This document shows positions 7,173 to 13,594 of a stretch of 31,776 bases of DNA, piece after piece. The notes under the pieces were generated by a model that saw nothing but the letters and a program-made list of their open reading frames with translations, made no database searches and was not told the origin of the DNA. Both the position numbers and the translations under genes were made by a program. This DNA is from a virus: positions 1-31,776 of IMG/VR virus record IMGVR_UViG_3300012944_000045. One strand, written 5' to 3'. Position 1 is the stretch's first letter; each line of letters opens with the position of its first letter.

Positions 7173-8333
7173 TCAGGACTTTCCGAACCACTCGTTGGCG
7201 CTGGGGTCTTTGCCGAACGACTTGTCGAAGCGAGAGATCGACCGCGCCGCTTTCTGCTCGAATGTGGTCACTGGCAATTTTTCCGGCGCTCGTTTCGTTA
7301 TTTCTGCGGGCTTGGGCCGACTCATCGCGAGATATCGCGCAGGGTCGAGGTTGTCATCTTCGCCGACGTATTTCACTTTACCGGTTTCGGCGTCAATCGA
7401 GCGTTGCAGGTTCTTCATCTGCGCCCATAGCGCCGGGCATTTGCGCCGGGAGATGAACAGCCGCGGCGATCCGAGCTGCTGAGTGAAAGGATGGACACGG
7501 TTGGGATCGACCCGCAGGAAATCTTTTAGCAGATCGAGGCCGATCTGAATGTTCGCCCGGTACGCCTGCACCGTGTGTAGGCCGCCGCGGCGGAAGGCGT
7601 CCTGGATGGAGAACAGGTTGTCTTGGTTGATGTTGTTAACCGGAAGATCCATCAACGTGTAGTCCTGTCGGCCATGACTGTTAAGCATGGCGATCAGGTC
7701 AATCGAGTGTTCCCGCACGGTGCGGTTGCGCTCGTGGTATTCGTCGAAGAAGAACAGATTTTCTTCCGTGTCTACCGCCGCCTGCTCTCCGCCCGCGATG
7801 CCGGAATCTGCCCAGTCGATGGCCGACACTAGCCGCATTCCTTTGGGCTGGAAGTCGTTGGTGAACTGATCAAGGTTGTGGATTGTGTCGCTCAACTCCG
7901 GGAAGATCAAACCCTCGAATGCGTCCCAGTTGCCATCGAGCCAGGCATCGCGCAGGACCTTATCTGTGATGGAAAGCAGCTTGCGTCCGTATTCACTGGT
8001 GAGAAAGTAGGCTTTACGCTGATCTGAGGTCCAGCTATAAAAATCCTTGTCGCTATAACCGTCGCGCACCAGCAGCTTACGGCACCACTCCACATTGTCC
8101 CAACCCACGGCTTCTACGAAAGCGAAGTCTCCGGGGTCTTCGTTCGCCTCGTACACGCTCCGGTCTTTTGCCCCATCAATGAATATCCGCTTCAAATACG
8201 AATGCGAGCGACCGCCCGGCATGAACGAAAGCAGCATAATGGGCTTGATTGGGGAGATCCCCGTGCAGCGGTTGGAGCCTTTCATCTTTTCGATCTCGCG
8301 TTGCGAGAACAGACCCGCTTCTTCCGGCCCCAC
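7173..8333 (-). CDS. terL: Large terminase subunit, C-terminal part (nuclease)
   Basis: About 386 residues, in the same frame as the ATPase fragment upstream and separated from it by one TAG (8343-8345) plus three codons. A GTG at 8333 is the first possible internal start, but it has no good Shine-Dalgarno. The segment holds the rest of the ATPase domain and the RNase H-like nuclease: RLVSAIDWADSG (first acidic residue), TLMDLPVNN (second) and the typical end DDNLDPARYLAMSRP (last Asp pair). The enzyme cuts concatemeric DNA and drives packaging at the portal. Residues after the stop (YADVGPEEAG) fall where Walker B is expected. Without suppression or readthrough this half would lack the Walker A motif. 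Confidence 0.82.
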   Translation of the reverse strand: MGPEEAGLFSQREIEKMKGSNRCTGISPIKPIMLLSFMPGGRSHSYLKRIFIDGAKDRSVYEANEDPGDFAFVEAVGWDNVEWCRKLLVRDGYSDKDFYSWTSDQRKAYFLTSEYGRKLLSITDKVLRDAWLDGNWDAFEGLIFPELSDTIHNLDQFTNDFQPKGMRLVSAIDWADSGIAGGEQAAVDTEENLFFFDEYHERNRTVREHSIDLIAMLNSHGRQDYTLMDLPVNNINQDNLFSIQDAFRRGGLHTVQAYRANIQIGLDLLKDFLRVDPNRVHPFTQQLGSPRLFISRRKCPALWAQMKNLQRSIDAETGKVKYVGEDDNLDPARYLAMSRPKPAEITKRAPEKLPVTTFEQKAARSISRFDKSFGKDPSANEWFGKS

Positions 8334-8342
8334 ATCCGCGTA

Positions 8343-8720
8343 CTACATGCCGAACAGTTTGTCGATATCGGTCTCGTGTTCGGCGTAGCGAAACAACAGC
8401 CGTGAACCGTTGGGACACATGATCGCTTTGTCGTCCGCCCGCCACCAATCTCGGATGAAGGGCCACTCCCGGAACATGGGAGTGAGATGGTTGTCTTTCA
8501 ATTCTTGATACGTCCGTCGCAGTAAAATGCCATCGGTGCCGGGGTAGTCGAAGCGCCGGCGCAGAAAGATGCGCCGCATCCCCCCGCTCTTGCCTCCGCC
8601 ACGCCGCCCACCGTAACCGAACGTCGTAGCCTCGGATTTCTCGATGAGTTCATCAAGCTCCCACTGTTTTGGCTGTAGCGCGATCTCAAATTCAAGCGCC
8701 GATGCGGCGCACGTTGACAT
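8343..8720 (-). CDS. terL: Large terminase subunit, N-terminal ATPase part, ending at an in-frame TAG
   Basis: Begins at ATG 8720 inside the end of the small-terminase gene. Residues 37-45 (GGRRGGGKS) are the Walker A loop, followed by a helix and the conserved LLRRTYQELKDNHLTPMF segment. The frame stops at TAG after LFGM. The next codons (YADVGPEEAGLF) continue the same domain without any break in frame, so the intact gene would run 8720-7173 (515 codons). Terminases of this type usually have Glu or Gln at the stop's position, so GAG-to-TAG or CAG-to-TAG is a one-base change. It may be a mutation, a base-calling error, or a suppressed amber codon. Confidence 0.8.
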   Translation of the reverse strand: MSTCAASALEFEIALQPKQWELDELIEKSEATTFGYGGRRGGGKSGGMRRIFLRRRFDYPGTDGILLRRTYQELKDNHLTPMFREWPFIRDWWRADDKAIMCPNGSRLLFRYAEHETDIDKLFGM

Positions 8721-8994
8721 TGATCTGTACCGGAACGGGTGGCTTGGCCTGTTCTTCCGAGGTGCCGGGCCGGCCGTAGGCGCAATCGCGCAACTTGAAG
8801 ATGGCGGAGAGCTTCTGGGCCGGGTTGAGTTGTGCGTACAGAATCGGAATCTCTTTCTCGTCGTTAATTTGTTTAAGAATCTTCTGCGCGGTCAGCGCTC
8901 CCGTGCGTAAGTCTTTAAGGGGATCGCGCTTGGCTCCAGCGCCCTCTCTTTTCCCGCCGTGACTTGATTTCGGCTTTTCAGTCAAAGCAATCAA
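8692..8994 (-). CDS. Small terminase subunit-like protein
   Basis: A 100-residue basic protein starting at TTG 8994, which overlaps the recombinase stop as TTGA. The N-terminal SSHGGKREGAGAKRDPLKD pattern and the later LRDCAYGRPGTSEEQ are common in short terminase small subunits, which recognise DNA and hand it to the large subunit. Its position immediately upstream of the large subunit, with a 29-base overlap, agrees. The typical helix-turn-helix is not obvious in so short a protein, so the role rests mainly on context. Confidence 0.6.
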   Translation of the reverse strand: MIALTEKPKSSHGGKREGAGAKRDPLKDLRTGALTAQKILKQINDEKEIPILYAQLNPAQKLSAIFKLRDCAYGRPGTSEEQAKPPVPVQINVNVRRIGA

Positions 8995-9593
8995 GCGCTG
9001 GCGGAACCTAGGGCTGCGTTCACCTTGGCGTCCACCACCGCCTTTTTCGGGTGTAAGTACACGCCGAGCGAGTTGAGAGTTTTGTGCCCGCTGCGTTCCT
9101 GAAGTTCTTTAACGTCAAGATACGGACGGAGATAGTCGAGAATGGAATGCTTCAGCATGTGCGGATGACAGTAGTCTTCGGGAAGGCCGGCGCGTTTCCC
9201 GTACTCACGAATGCGCCGGCGGATCGTCCGCACTGACACCGGAAACAATCTTTGATTCCTGTCGGTTTTCGCGCATAAATCAAGCATCGCCTGGCGCACA
9301 TTGAGCACAGGATATTCGTGTACCAGCAGCTCGTCCTCGCAGCGGTAGGAACCTTTCAGCCGCGGCAACTTTAGGCGGATGCCAACGATGTCTGCCGGTC
9401 TCAGTCCTTTGTGCTCGCCCACGGTGATCTCTTTTGTTTTCCGGTTGGTACGCTGGGTCTTGCGTCCCGTGATCTCCCCGACGCGCAAGCCGTAAATGAA
9501 GATCATGGCCAGTAGCAGCCACCAAAACTCGCTGTCTTTTTTTGCCTCACAGAGCAGCTTCAAAACGTCCGAAAAGGGCAGGCAATGCGGCAT
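8991..9593 (-). CDS. Tyrosine recombinase, catalytic domain only, with Lys in the HxxR position
   Basis: A 200-residue protein with the catalytic fold of tyrosine recombinases: R37 in YGLRVGEI, a possible beta-hairpin Lys at 80 (RLKGS), HPHMLKHS (H145-x-x-K148-H149), SGH (H170) and the likely nucleophile Y179 in GVYLH. Phage integrases normally carry an Arg-binding N-terminal domain and about 300-400 residues. That domain is absent here. The second catalytic Arg is Lys. The ATG at 9593 lacks a Shine-Dalgarno and a stop lies eight codons upstream. The gene is the first of the terminase run and overlaps small terminase, which is unusual for an integrase. It may act in integration, resolution or nothing at all. 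Confidence 0.78.
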   Translation of the reverse strand: MPHCLPFSDVLKLLCEAKKDSEFWWLLLAMIFIYGLRVGEITGRKTQRTNRKTKEITVGEHKGLRPADIVGIRLKLPRLKGSYRCEDELLVHEYPVLNVRQAMLDLCAKTDRNQRLFPVSVRTIRRRIREYGKRAGLPEDYCHPHMLKHSILDYLRPYLDVKELQERSGHKTLNSLGVYLHPKKAVVDAKVNAALGSASA

Positions 9594-9620
9594 TTGGTAA
9601 TCAAAAAAGAATCAAGTTTT

Positions 9621-9643
9621 GGCCGCTTTCGCTAAAAGCGGCC
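9621..9643. terminator. Strong 9-bp hairpin between small gene and recombinase
   Basis: GGCCGCTTT (9621-9629) and AAAGCGGCC (9635-9643) form a perfect stem with a 5-base loop. It lies just after the stop of the minus-strand gene at 9651. On the minus strand a T6 run comes 12 bases later, so it could be a terminator or attenuator before the recombinase. A recombinase-related site is the other option because it abuts that gene. Confidence 0.5.
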
Positions 9644-9650
9644 ACGGCAT

Positions 9651-9971
9651 TTACAACGCTTCGCTCGCCCAATCCCAGCCTTCGCGCACGGCCGTCATCG
9701 TTGGACCTGGCGCGGAGGCCGGCGGAATAAATTTGCAGTTTCCTACTTCAACCGGTGGAAGCTTGGCGGGAAGGTAGCGGGCAGAAGAGCAGGGCGGTTT
9801 GGCTGCGGCGTAAACGGATTCAGGCGGAACGGCGCGGATCAGTTTGGCGGAGATCCGCTCGGCAGCCAGGCGGTTGACTAAAACATCGGCCAGTTCACGG
9901 GTGACGTGAGTGGTAGGCCGGGTCGAACTCGGCTGGTAGAACGCTAGAAATCCAACGCCTTTTTGAGACAC
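9651..9971 (-). CDS. Hypothetical protein upstream of recombinase
   Basis: A 106-residue frame from GTG 9971, with a plausible helical stretch RELADVLVNRLAAERISAKL followed by Pro/Ala-rich sequence and the end REGWDWASEAL. No clear Shine-Dalgarno precedes the GTG, and no alternative start is better. It fills the space between the zinc-protein genes and the recombinase in the same direction, and a strong hairpin follows its stop. No family was recognised. It could be spurious. Confidence 0.4.
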   Translation of the reverse strand: MSQKGVGFLAFYQPSSTRPTTHVTRELADVLVNRLAAERISAKLIRAVPPESVYAAAKPPCSSARYLPAKLPPVEVGNCKFIPPASAPGPTMTAVREGWDWASEAL

Positions 9972-10122
9972 GAGGGTTAAAGGGCCTTGAGCACCGCATG
10001 GCGCGATGCGTGCCGGAAAGGAGTTCTTAGAAGGGCTTACTGTAGCGGGAAGAGGGTAAGGAGGGGAAGGTTACTAACGGGTTAGAACGGATTGGGGGAT
10101 GCGGGTTACGAAGTCTTTGGGT

Positions 10123-10296
10123 CTACGCACCCTCTCCTGAAATAGAGCATTCCGGGTCCACTGCCCCACATCGGTCAGGCGTGGTGAGTTTTTCAACTTC
10201 TTTTGCGGAGTAGAAGACATGGCTATCGGTGGGATTGTCGCACCAGAAGATGAAATCGTTGTCGGATAAGGGGCAGCCGCAACGTGGGCATTTCAT
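10123..10296 (-). CDS. Small zinc-ribbon protein
   Basis: A 57-residue frame beginning MKCPRCGCPLSDNDFIFWCD and ending in ISGEGA before TAG. The ATG overlaps the upstream stop as ATGA, the coupling used throughout this operon. C3-x2-C6-x-C8 and later cysteines (WCDN, RCGAVDPEC) suit a zinc ribbon. The 150 bases after it up to 9972 hold no convincing gene, only purine-rich sequence on the plus strand. Confidence 0.6.
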   Translation of the reverse strand: MKCPRCGCPLSDNDFIFWCDNPTDSHVFYSAKEVEKLTTPDRCGAVDPECSISGEGA

Positions 10297-10493
10297 CGCG
10301 TAAACCTCAACTGTCTCACTCTGCGAAGGTAGTAGTTGTGATCGGCTACGGCGTGAGATTCATGGCAGGAAGCGCAGATTAAATGGGGCTTTGAGGCTTT
10401 ACGGGCTCCGCAGGAGATGCAGAGTTTCAGGCGTCGGCGCTCGATCCGTTTGCAGCGGATGTAGGAGCGCATGTAGGGGCGGGAGTTGGTCAT
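10293..10493 (-). CDS. Small basic zinc-finger protein
   Basis: A 66-residue protein with a very basic N-terminus (RSYIRCKRIERRRLKL) and CISCG...LICASCHESHA, that is C-x2-C and C-x2-C separated by 13 residues, with a following His. This pattern is common among short phage and plasmid proteins of unknown role. It is coupled by ATGA to the next gene. DNA or RNA binding is likely from charge and fold, but no target can be named. Confidence 0.6.
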   Translation of the reverse strand: MTNSRPYMRSYIRCKRIERRRLKLCISCGARKASKPHLICASCHESHAVADHNYYLRRVRQLRFTR

Positions 10494-10500
10494 GCGGGGT

Positions 10501-10713
10501 TCAGCCTTGACCAGGCGGAGTCTCCATCGTTTTGGTTACGATGGCTACACATCTTCCGCAGAGGTGTTTGTCGAGCACGATTCTCCAATCATCCGGCATC
10601 TCGGTCCTGTAGGGGTTTGGCGCTTTTGCATCCATTGTTGGCGGTTTTTCCAGCGGGAAAATCTGTGGGTTGTCAAAGGAGTCTCCACAGCGGTCACAGA
10701 CTAATCTCATCAT
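10501..10713 (-). CDS. Small zinc-ribbon protein
   Basis: A 70-residue protein starting MMRLVCDRCGDSF, with C6-x2-C9 and a second pair in HLCGRCVAIV, giving a four-Cys zinc ribbon with about 40 residues between knuckles. The ATG overlaps the stop of the upstream 62-residue gene (ATGA). The conserved DDWRIVLDKHLCGRC layout resembles many uncharacterised phage proteins. It is second in the leftward operon that starts at 10898. Confidence 0.62.
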   Translation of the reverse strand: MMRLVCDRCGDSFDNPQIFPLEKPPTMDAKAPNPYRTEMPDDWRIVLDKHLCGRCVAIVTKTMETPPGQG

Positions 10714-10898
10714 GCGGTGGCCTTCTTCTTAGCTTTGTCCCAGCGAGCGCGGGCTGCATTACTGGAGATGGCGTTCTGTTGCAGTTTCGTCCGTTTGGCG
10801 TGCGCGGCTTTGGCCCCTTTCTTGCCGAGGCTTGAGAAATAGCGGCTTATGGCGCTTCGGCTCATGAAAGTCACAGTACCATGGTGCTTGGCGGTCAT
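10710..10898 (-). CDS. Basic leader protein of the leftward operon, predicted leaderless
   Basis: A 62-residue Lys/Arg/Ala-rich protein beginning MTAKHHGTVTFMSRSAISRY and ending ARARWDKAKKKATA. The pattern SLGKKGAKAAHAKRT followed by SSNAARARWDKAKKK resembles small bacterial proteins with G-K-K-G and ARWAK repeats, probably DNA-associated. The ATG at 10898 lies six bases after CATAAT on the minus strand, which has ATGACC 17 bases further upstream, so the transcript would start at or near the ATG. An internal ATG at 10865 is the alternative. It is a candidate regulator of the divergent promoters. Confidence 0.6.
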   Translation of the reverse strand: MTAKHHGTVTFMSRSAISRYFSSLGKKGAKAAHAKRTKLQQNAISSNAARARWDKAKKKATA

Positions 10899-10946
10899 GC
10901 AACAATTATGTTGACTTCATGCATGGCGGTCATGCATAATGTCCCC
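10889..10946. promoter_or_regulatory. Divergent overlapping promoters with paired 13-bp operator-like repeats
   Basis: Plus promoter: TTGACT (10911-10916), 18-base spacer, CATAAT (10935-10940), six bases, then ATG 10947. Minus promoter: ATGACC (10933-10928), 17-base spacer, CATAAT (10910-10905), six bases, then ATG 10898. Both predict leaderless mRNAs. The direct repeat TGGCGGTCATGCA lies at 10889-10901, over the minus start codon, and at 10924-10936, over the minus -35 and the edge of the plus -10. The layout looks like a phage genetic switch. Confidence 0.6.
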
Positions 10947-11288
10947 ATGACTACCACCGTTGACAACCCGAGCCGAGAGCACTACCGCAAATTGCAACAC
11001 GAAGCCGACATCGCAGCCTACCAAGTTCTGGGTGCAGCCCGCGTGCTGTTCTTGATGGTCAGCGACGAACACATGAAGAAATCCGGGCTGGAAGCTATCG
11101 CCAGTTACGACGCGGCGCGTGCGACGGCCAACGCTTACGAAAAGTCGGACGAATACCAGCGACTCATCCACCCCGAGCTTCGGCGACCGGGCCTTCGTCC
11201 GGACGGCGGTTCTTACGAAGACTACAAGCACATCAAGGCTGGCTCTGGATTGCGCGACAACGACGGTCGCTCCGCCGAAGAAGAATAA
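10947..11288 (+). CDS. First early protein, predicted leaderless, function unknown
   Basis: A 113-residue protein starting MTTTVDNPSREHYRKLQHEAD, mostly helical in the first 70 residues with a charged, acidic C-terminus ending RSAEEE. The frame is open further upstream (from 10881), but the ATG at 10947 is the better start: it lies six bases after a good -10, and the upstream part is promoter. No Shine-Dalgarno is present, as expected for a leaderless gene. First genes of phage early operons are often regulators or host-takeover factors. No family was recognised. Confidence 0.6.
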   Translation: MTTTVDNPSREHYRKLQHEADIAAYQVLGAARVLFLMVSDEHMKKSGLEAIASYDAARATANAYEKSDEYQRLIHPELRRPGLRPDGGSYEDYKHIKAGSGLRDNDGRSAEEE

Positions 11289-11290
11289 CT

Positions 11291-11332
11291 TTAGCGCCTG
11301 CCGGTGAGTGCGGACACACCCACCGGAGGCTA
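11291..11332 (+). promoter_or_regulatory. Intercistronic hairpin after first early gene
   Basis: CCGGTG (11300-11305) pairs with CACCGG (11320-11325), extended by GCCT (11295-11298) with AGGC (11326-11329) and TTA with TAA. No T-run follows, so processing, mRNA protection or attenuation between the leaderless first gene and the rest of the early operon is more likely than termination. Confidence 0.45.
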
Positions 11333-11365
11333 ACCGAGTAGTCGTCTCACGGAAGGAGACAAGCT

Positions 11366-11584
11366 ATGGCTCAGGGCACGATAACAGCTTTTTCCAACCC
11401 ACATTTTCCACAGGTTTTCACCGCCGCCATTGATCGTCTGATTTCCCGCGTCCCCGTCCTCCCCCTCTGCACCTACGAATCCGACGAACACGAGTACCGT
11501 TGCGGCGAAAGGGCAGTAGTGACCGAAATTGATTCGGAGCGGGAGTATTGTGGCAGGCATTTCCGGGAGGTGAGTTGTGGCTAA
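11366..11584 (+). CDS. Small Cys-containing early protein
   Basis: A 72-residue protein beginning MAQGTITAFSNPHFPQVFTA with a strong Shine-Dalgarno (GGAAGGAG, seven bases from ATG). Cysteines occur at LCTYES, YRCGER, YCGRHF and SCG, so a small metal site is possible (C...C...C-x2-H). It overlaps the next gene by eight bases. No family was recognised. Confidence 0.58.
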   Translation: MAQGTITAFSNPHFPQVFTAAIDRLISRVPVLPLCTYESDEHEYRCGERAVVTEIDSEREYCGRHFREVSCG

Positions 11585-11891
11585 CGAAAATCTCAAGCAC
11601 ACACCGGGGCCGTGGAAGGTTGATGAAATATCCTCACCGCCCCACGATCGCGGAGTTTTTGGTATGGACGGAATGATAGTTGCAAAAATCTACCTTCCGC
11701 TCAATTTTAACAAGCAGCAAGCCGATGCCAACGCCTGCCTGATCGCAGCCGCCCCGGAGATACTGGAAGCGCTGGAACGTCTCGTAACTGAGCATAAATC
11801 AGCGCTGTACAGTTCACTCGAAAAACGCATAGCCAATTGGCAAATAGCCGAAGCCGCAATTCGGAAGGCTAGAGGTCAATTCCGTGACTGA
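11577..11891 (+). CDS. HTPGPW-family phage protein
   Basis: A 104-residue protein from GTG with GGGAGG upstream. It starts MANENLKHTPGPWKVDE and has QADANACLIAAAPEILEALE, the hallmark of a very common uncharacterised phage family (HTPGPW followed by ADAxLIAAAPELLxAL). It ends IAEAAIRKARGQFRD, a tail that recurs in the protein at 13595 (AEAAIRKAHGE). The stop overlaps the next GTG. Its role is unknown. It is found in early regions near recombination genes. Confidence 0.75.
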   Translation: MANENLKHTPGPWKVDEISSPPHDRGVFGMDGMIVAKIYLPLNFNKQQADANACLIAAAPEILEALERLVTEHKSALYSSLEKRIANWQIAEAAIRKARGQFRD

Positions 11892-12141
11892 CCTTCTCTC
11901 TACTCTCGCCGAATTTCAATCCCTCACCGAGAAGCGGGAACTAGCTGCCTTCCGCTGCGTCTCCACCGTCAAAGTTGCGTTGCTGTTCTTTGAGTCGGAA
12001 TTGTTCGAGCAGACCCAAGAGCAGCTCCGCCGCGCCGTCGCCGAATTCGATGCCGCCGATCAAGCCATCACCGCCTTCCACAAACGTCACGCCACTTCCG
12101 AAAAGGAGTCAACCAGTCATGGCAACCGCACCGCCGCTTAA
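11884..12141 (+). CDS. Helical early protein of unknown function
   Basis: An 85-residue protein from GTG 11884, overlapping the preceding stop by 8 bases, with AGAGGT upstream. It is almost entirely helical and acidic (TDLLSTLAEFQSLTEKRELA, EQTQEQLRRAVAEFDAADQA) and lacks cysteines beyond one. It overlaps the annealase-like gene by 23 bases, which implies co-expression. It could be a partner of the recombination proteins, but this is inferred from position only. Confidence 0.55.
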   Translation: MTDLLSTLAEFQSLTEKRELAAFRCVSTVKVALLFFESELFEQTQEQLRRAVAEFDAADQAITAFHKRHATSEKESTSHGNRTAA

Positions 12142-12820
12142 CGATCCCCCCAACCTCAACGAAGTTCTTTCCGTGATCCCATCCGAAGCCAGCGTCCTGG
12201 CCATTCAACGGGCACCCGAGCTGGTCCTGGCCGAAGCTGTCCGGGCCGCGCAAGCCTTGAAGGACGTGATCGACAAAAAGCCTCAGCAACTCAAGTTCAA
12301 CGGTAAGACCTATCTCCAGTTTGAGGACTGGCAAACTCTCGGCCGATTTTATGGAGTAACTGCGGTGGCCCGTTCCACGCGCTACGTTGAGTACGGAGAT
12401 GGCGAATATGCGGTGCGCGGATTTGAAGCCTCCGCAGAAGCGTTGCTGGTTGGGAACAACCAGGTCATCAGCCGCGCCGAGGCGATGTGCCTTGACGACG
12501 AACCGAAGTGGGGATCGCGCCCGAAGTATGAATGGCGCAACAATAAGCGCACGCAAGTGGGGATGGAGCCAGTGCCGCTCTTCCAGCTCCGCAGCATGGC
12601 CCAGACTCGCGCCTGCGCCAAAGTTTTGCGCAACGTTCTCGCTTGGGTTGTCGTGTTGGCTGGCTACGCACCGACGCCGGCGGAAGAGATGGACGGAGAA
12701 TCCACTGAGCAGCAGTTAGTCCAGCCACCGCGCCGCAAACAGCCGGAAAATGCCGATCCAGAGGCCGAGTGGAGTTCGTTCTCTTCGCAGCCGCCTACCC
12801 CGAGAAAGAAACGCGCATGA
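12119..12820 (+). CDS. Annealase-like (RecT/Erf-type context) phage recombination protein
   Basis: A 233-residue protein starting at ATG 12119 behind AAAGGAG. It contains FNGKTYLQFEDWQTLGRFYG, an alternating strand region (TRYVEYGDGEYAVRGFEASA), EAMCLDDE, and the distinctive LRSMAQTRACAKVLRNVLAW followed by VVLAGYAPTPAEEMDG. That block marks a widespread phage family found beside exonucleases and suspected to act in single-strand annealing or ssDNA binding. The C-terminus is Pro/charged and disordered. The immediate downstream neighbour is a PD-(D/E)XK nuclease, which supports a two-component recombinase analogous to lambda Exo/Beta. The family is recognised by motif only. Confidence 0.65.
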   Translation: MATAPPLNDPPNLNEVLSVIPSEASVLAIQRAPELVLAEAVRAAQALKDVIDKKPQQLKFNGKTYLQFEDWQTLGRFYGVTAVARSTRYVEYGDGEYAVRGFEASAEALLVGNNQVISRAEAMCLDDEPKWGSRPKYEWRNNKRTQVGMEPVPLFQLRSMAQTRACAKVLRNVLAWVVVLAGYAPTPAEEMDGESTEQQLVQPPRRKQPENADPEAEWSSFSSQPPTPRKKRA

Positions 12821-13431
12821 TCGCCGCCGCCCCCTTCACGTTTGAGGAGCAAGGTCACATCTACCGCGTCAACGGTGTGACCTTACCTTCAGTGACTCAG
12901 GTCTTGAGCATGATCGGATTGGACGATTACGCGGGAGTTCCATTCCGCAATCTGGAACGGGCGCGGCAGATCGGCAACGCCGTCCACCAGGCCTGCGAGT
13001 TTATTGACGATGAATCCCTAGACAGTGATTCTGTTGATCCTCTGATCTCAGGCTATGTCGAGGCTTACATCCGCTTCCGCATGGAGAACTGCTTTAACCC
13101 AGAGAAGATCGAGCATCGTGCCATCGGCGAATCCCGGAGCCTGCGTTATGGCATGTGTGTTGACCGCATCGGCTATTTCGGCGAAGAGCTGGACGCCTGC
13201 ATCGTGGACTTGAAAACCGCGGCAAAGCCTTCCCCGGCCTGGCCCATTCAAACCGCGGCCTACGCGCACGGACTCGGCAACTTTGACGACTACCGGCGCA
13301 TGGTGGTGCATCTGGCCAAAGACGGAAGCTATAAAATCCACCGGTACGAGCAGCGGCGCGATTTGAACTTGTGGAACTCCGCTCTAGAAATCGCGCACTA
13401 TCGGATCGAGAACGGGGCGAAAATCCGATGA
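12817..13431 (+). CDS. PD-(D/E)XK exonuclease (RecB/Cas4-like)
   Basis: A 204-residue nuclease starting at ATG 12817, overlapping the annealase gene by four bases (ATGA). Motifs in order: GNAVHQACE (H57, E61), YGMCVDRIG (D116), IVDLKTA (D131 and K133, the D-x-K core) and IQTAAYAHGL (Q145 and Y149, motif IV). This is the arrangement of RecB-family exonucleases that resect double-stranded ends. The N-terminal VTLPSVTQVL segment is typical of phage members. It most likely supplies single strands for the protein encoded just upstream. Confidence 0.78.
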   Translation: MIAAAPFTFEEQGHIYRVNGVTLPSVTQVLSMIGLDDYAGVPFRNLERARQIGNAVHQACEFIDDESLDSDSVDPLISGYVEAYIRFRMENCFNPEKIEHRAIGESRSLRYGMCVDRIGYFGEELDACIVDLKTAAKPSPAWPIQTAAYAHGLGNFDDYRRMVVHLAKDGSYKIHRYEQRRDLNLWNSALEIAHYRIENGAKIR

Positions 13432-13584
13432 CCACCCACTTCCACCCCTGCACAAGCTGCGGACTCCCAGCGCCCCTGCAACGACGATTGCGACGACCAA
13501 TGCCAAACCGAAGTATTTTGTGACGACTGCTACGAACCGCGCGATCCGCCAGGCTGGGAAGGCGGATTCGCGGAGAATCACTGA
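13428..13584 (+). CDS. Small Cys-rich zinc protein, apparently frameshifted
   Basis: From ATG 13428 (ATGA overlap with the nuclease gene) the frame reads MTTHFHPCTSCGLPAP and then meets a C4 run (13473-13476). Read straight it gives an Arg-rich stretch and stops at 13523. Dropping one C gives CNDDCDDQCQTEVFCDDCYE and PRDPPGWEGGFAENH, ending at TGA 13584, just before the strong Shine-Dalgarno of the next gene. The corrected 51-residue product has regularly spaced cysteines like a zinc protein. The length is 3n+1. The C-C-C-C context also suits +1 slippage on a proline codon. Confidence 0.55.
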
Positions 13585-13594
13585 GGAGGAAGGG

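Noticed and set aside
7173-8720. Genome-wide TAG reassignment (code 15)
   Set aside because: Several genes end naturally at TAG (for example 23607 after a typical C-terminus, and 24630 where read-through would run deep into the opposite gene), and only one to two in-frame TAGs are seen.
9972-10122. Gene in the 150-base gap left of the zinc-protein genes
   Set aside because: No frame with a plausible start, ribosome site or protein-like sequence; it is purine-rich on the plus strand.
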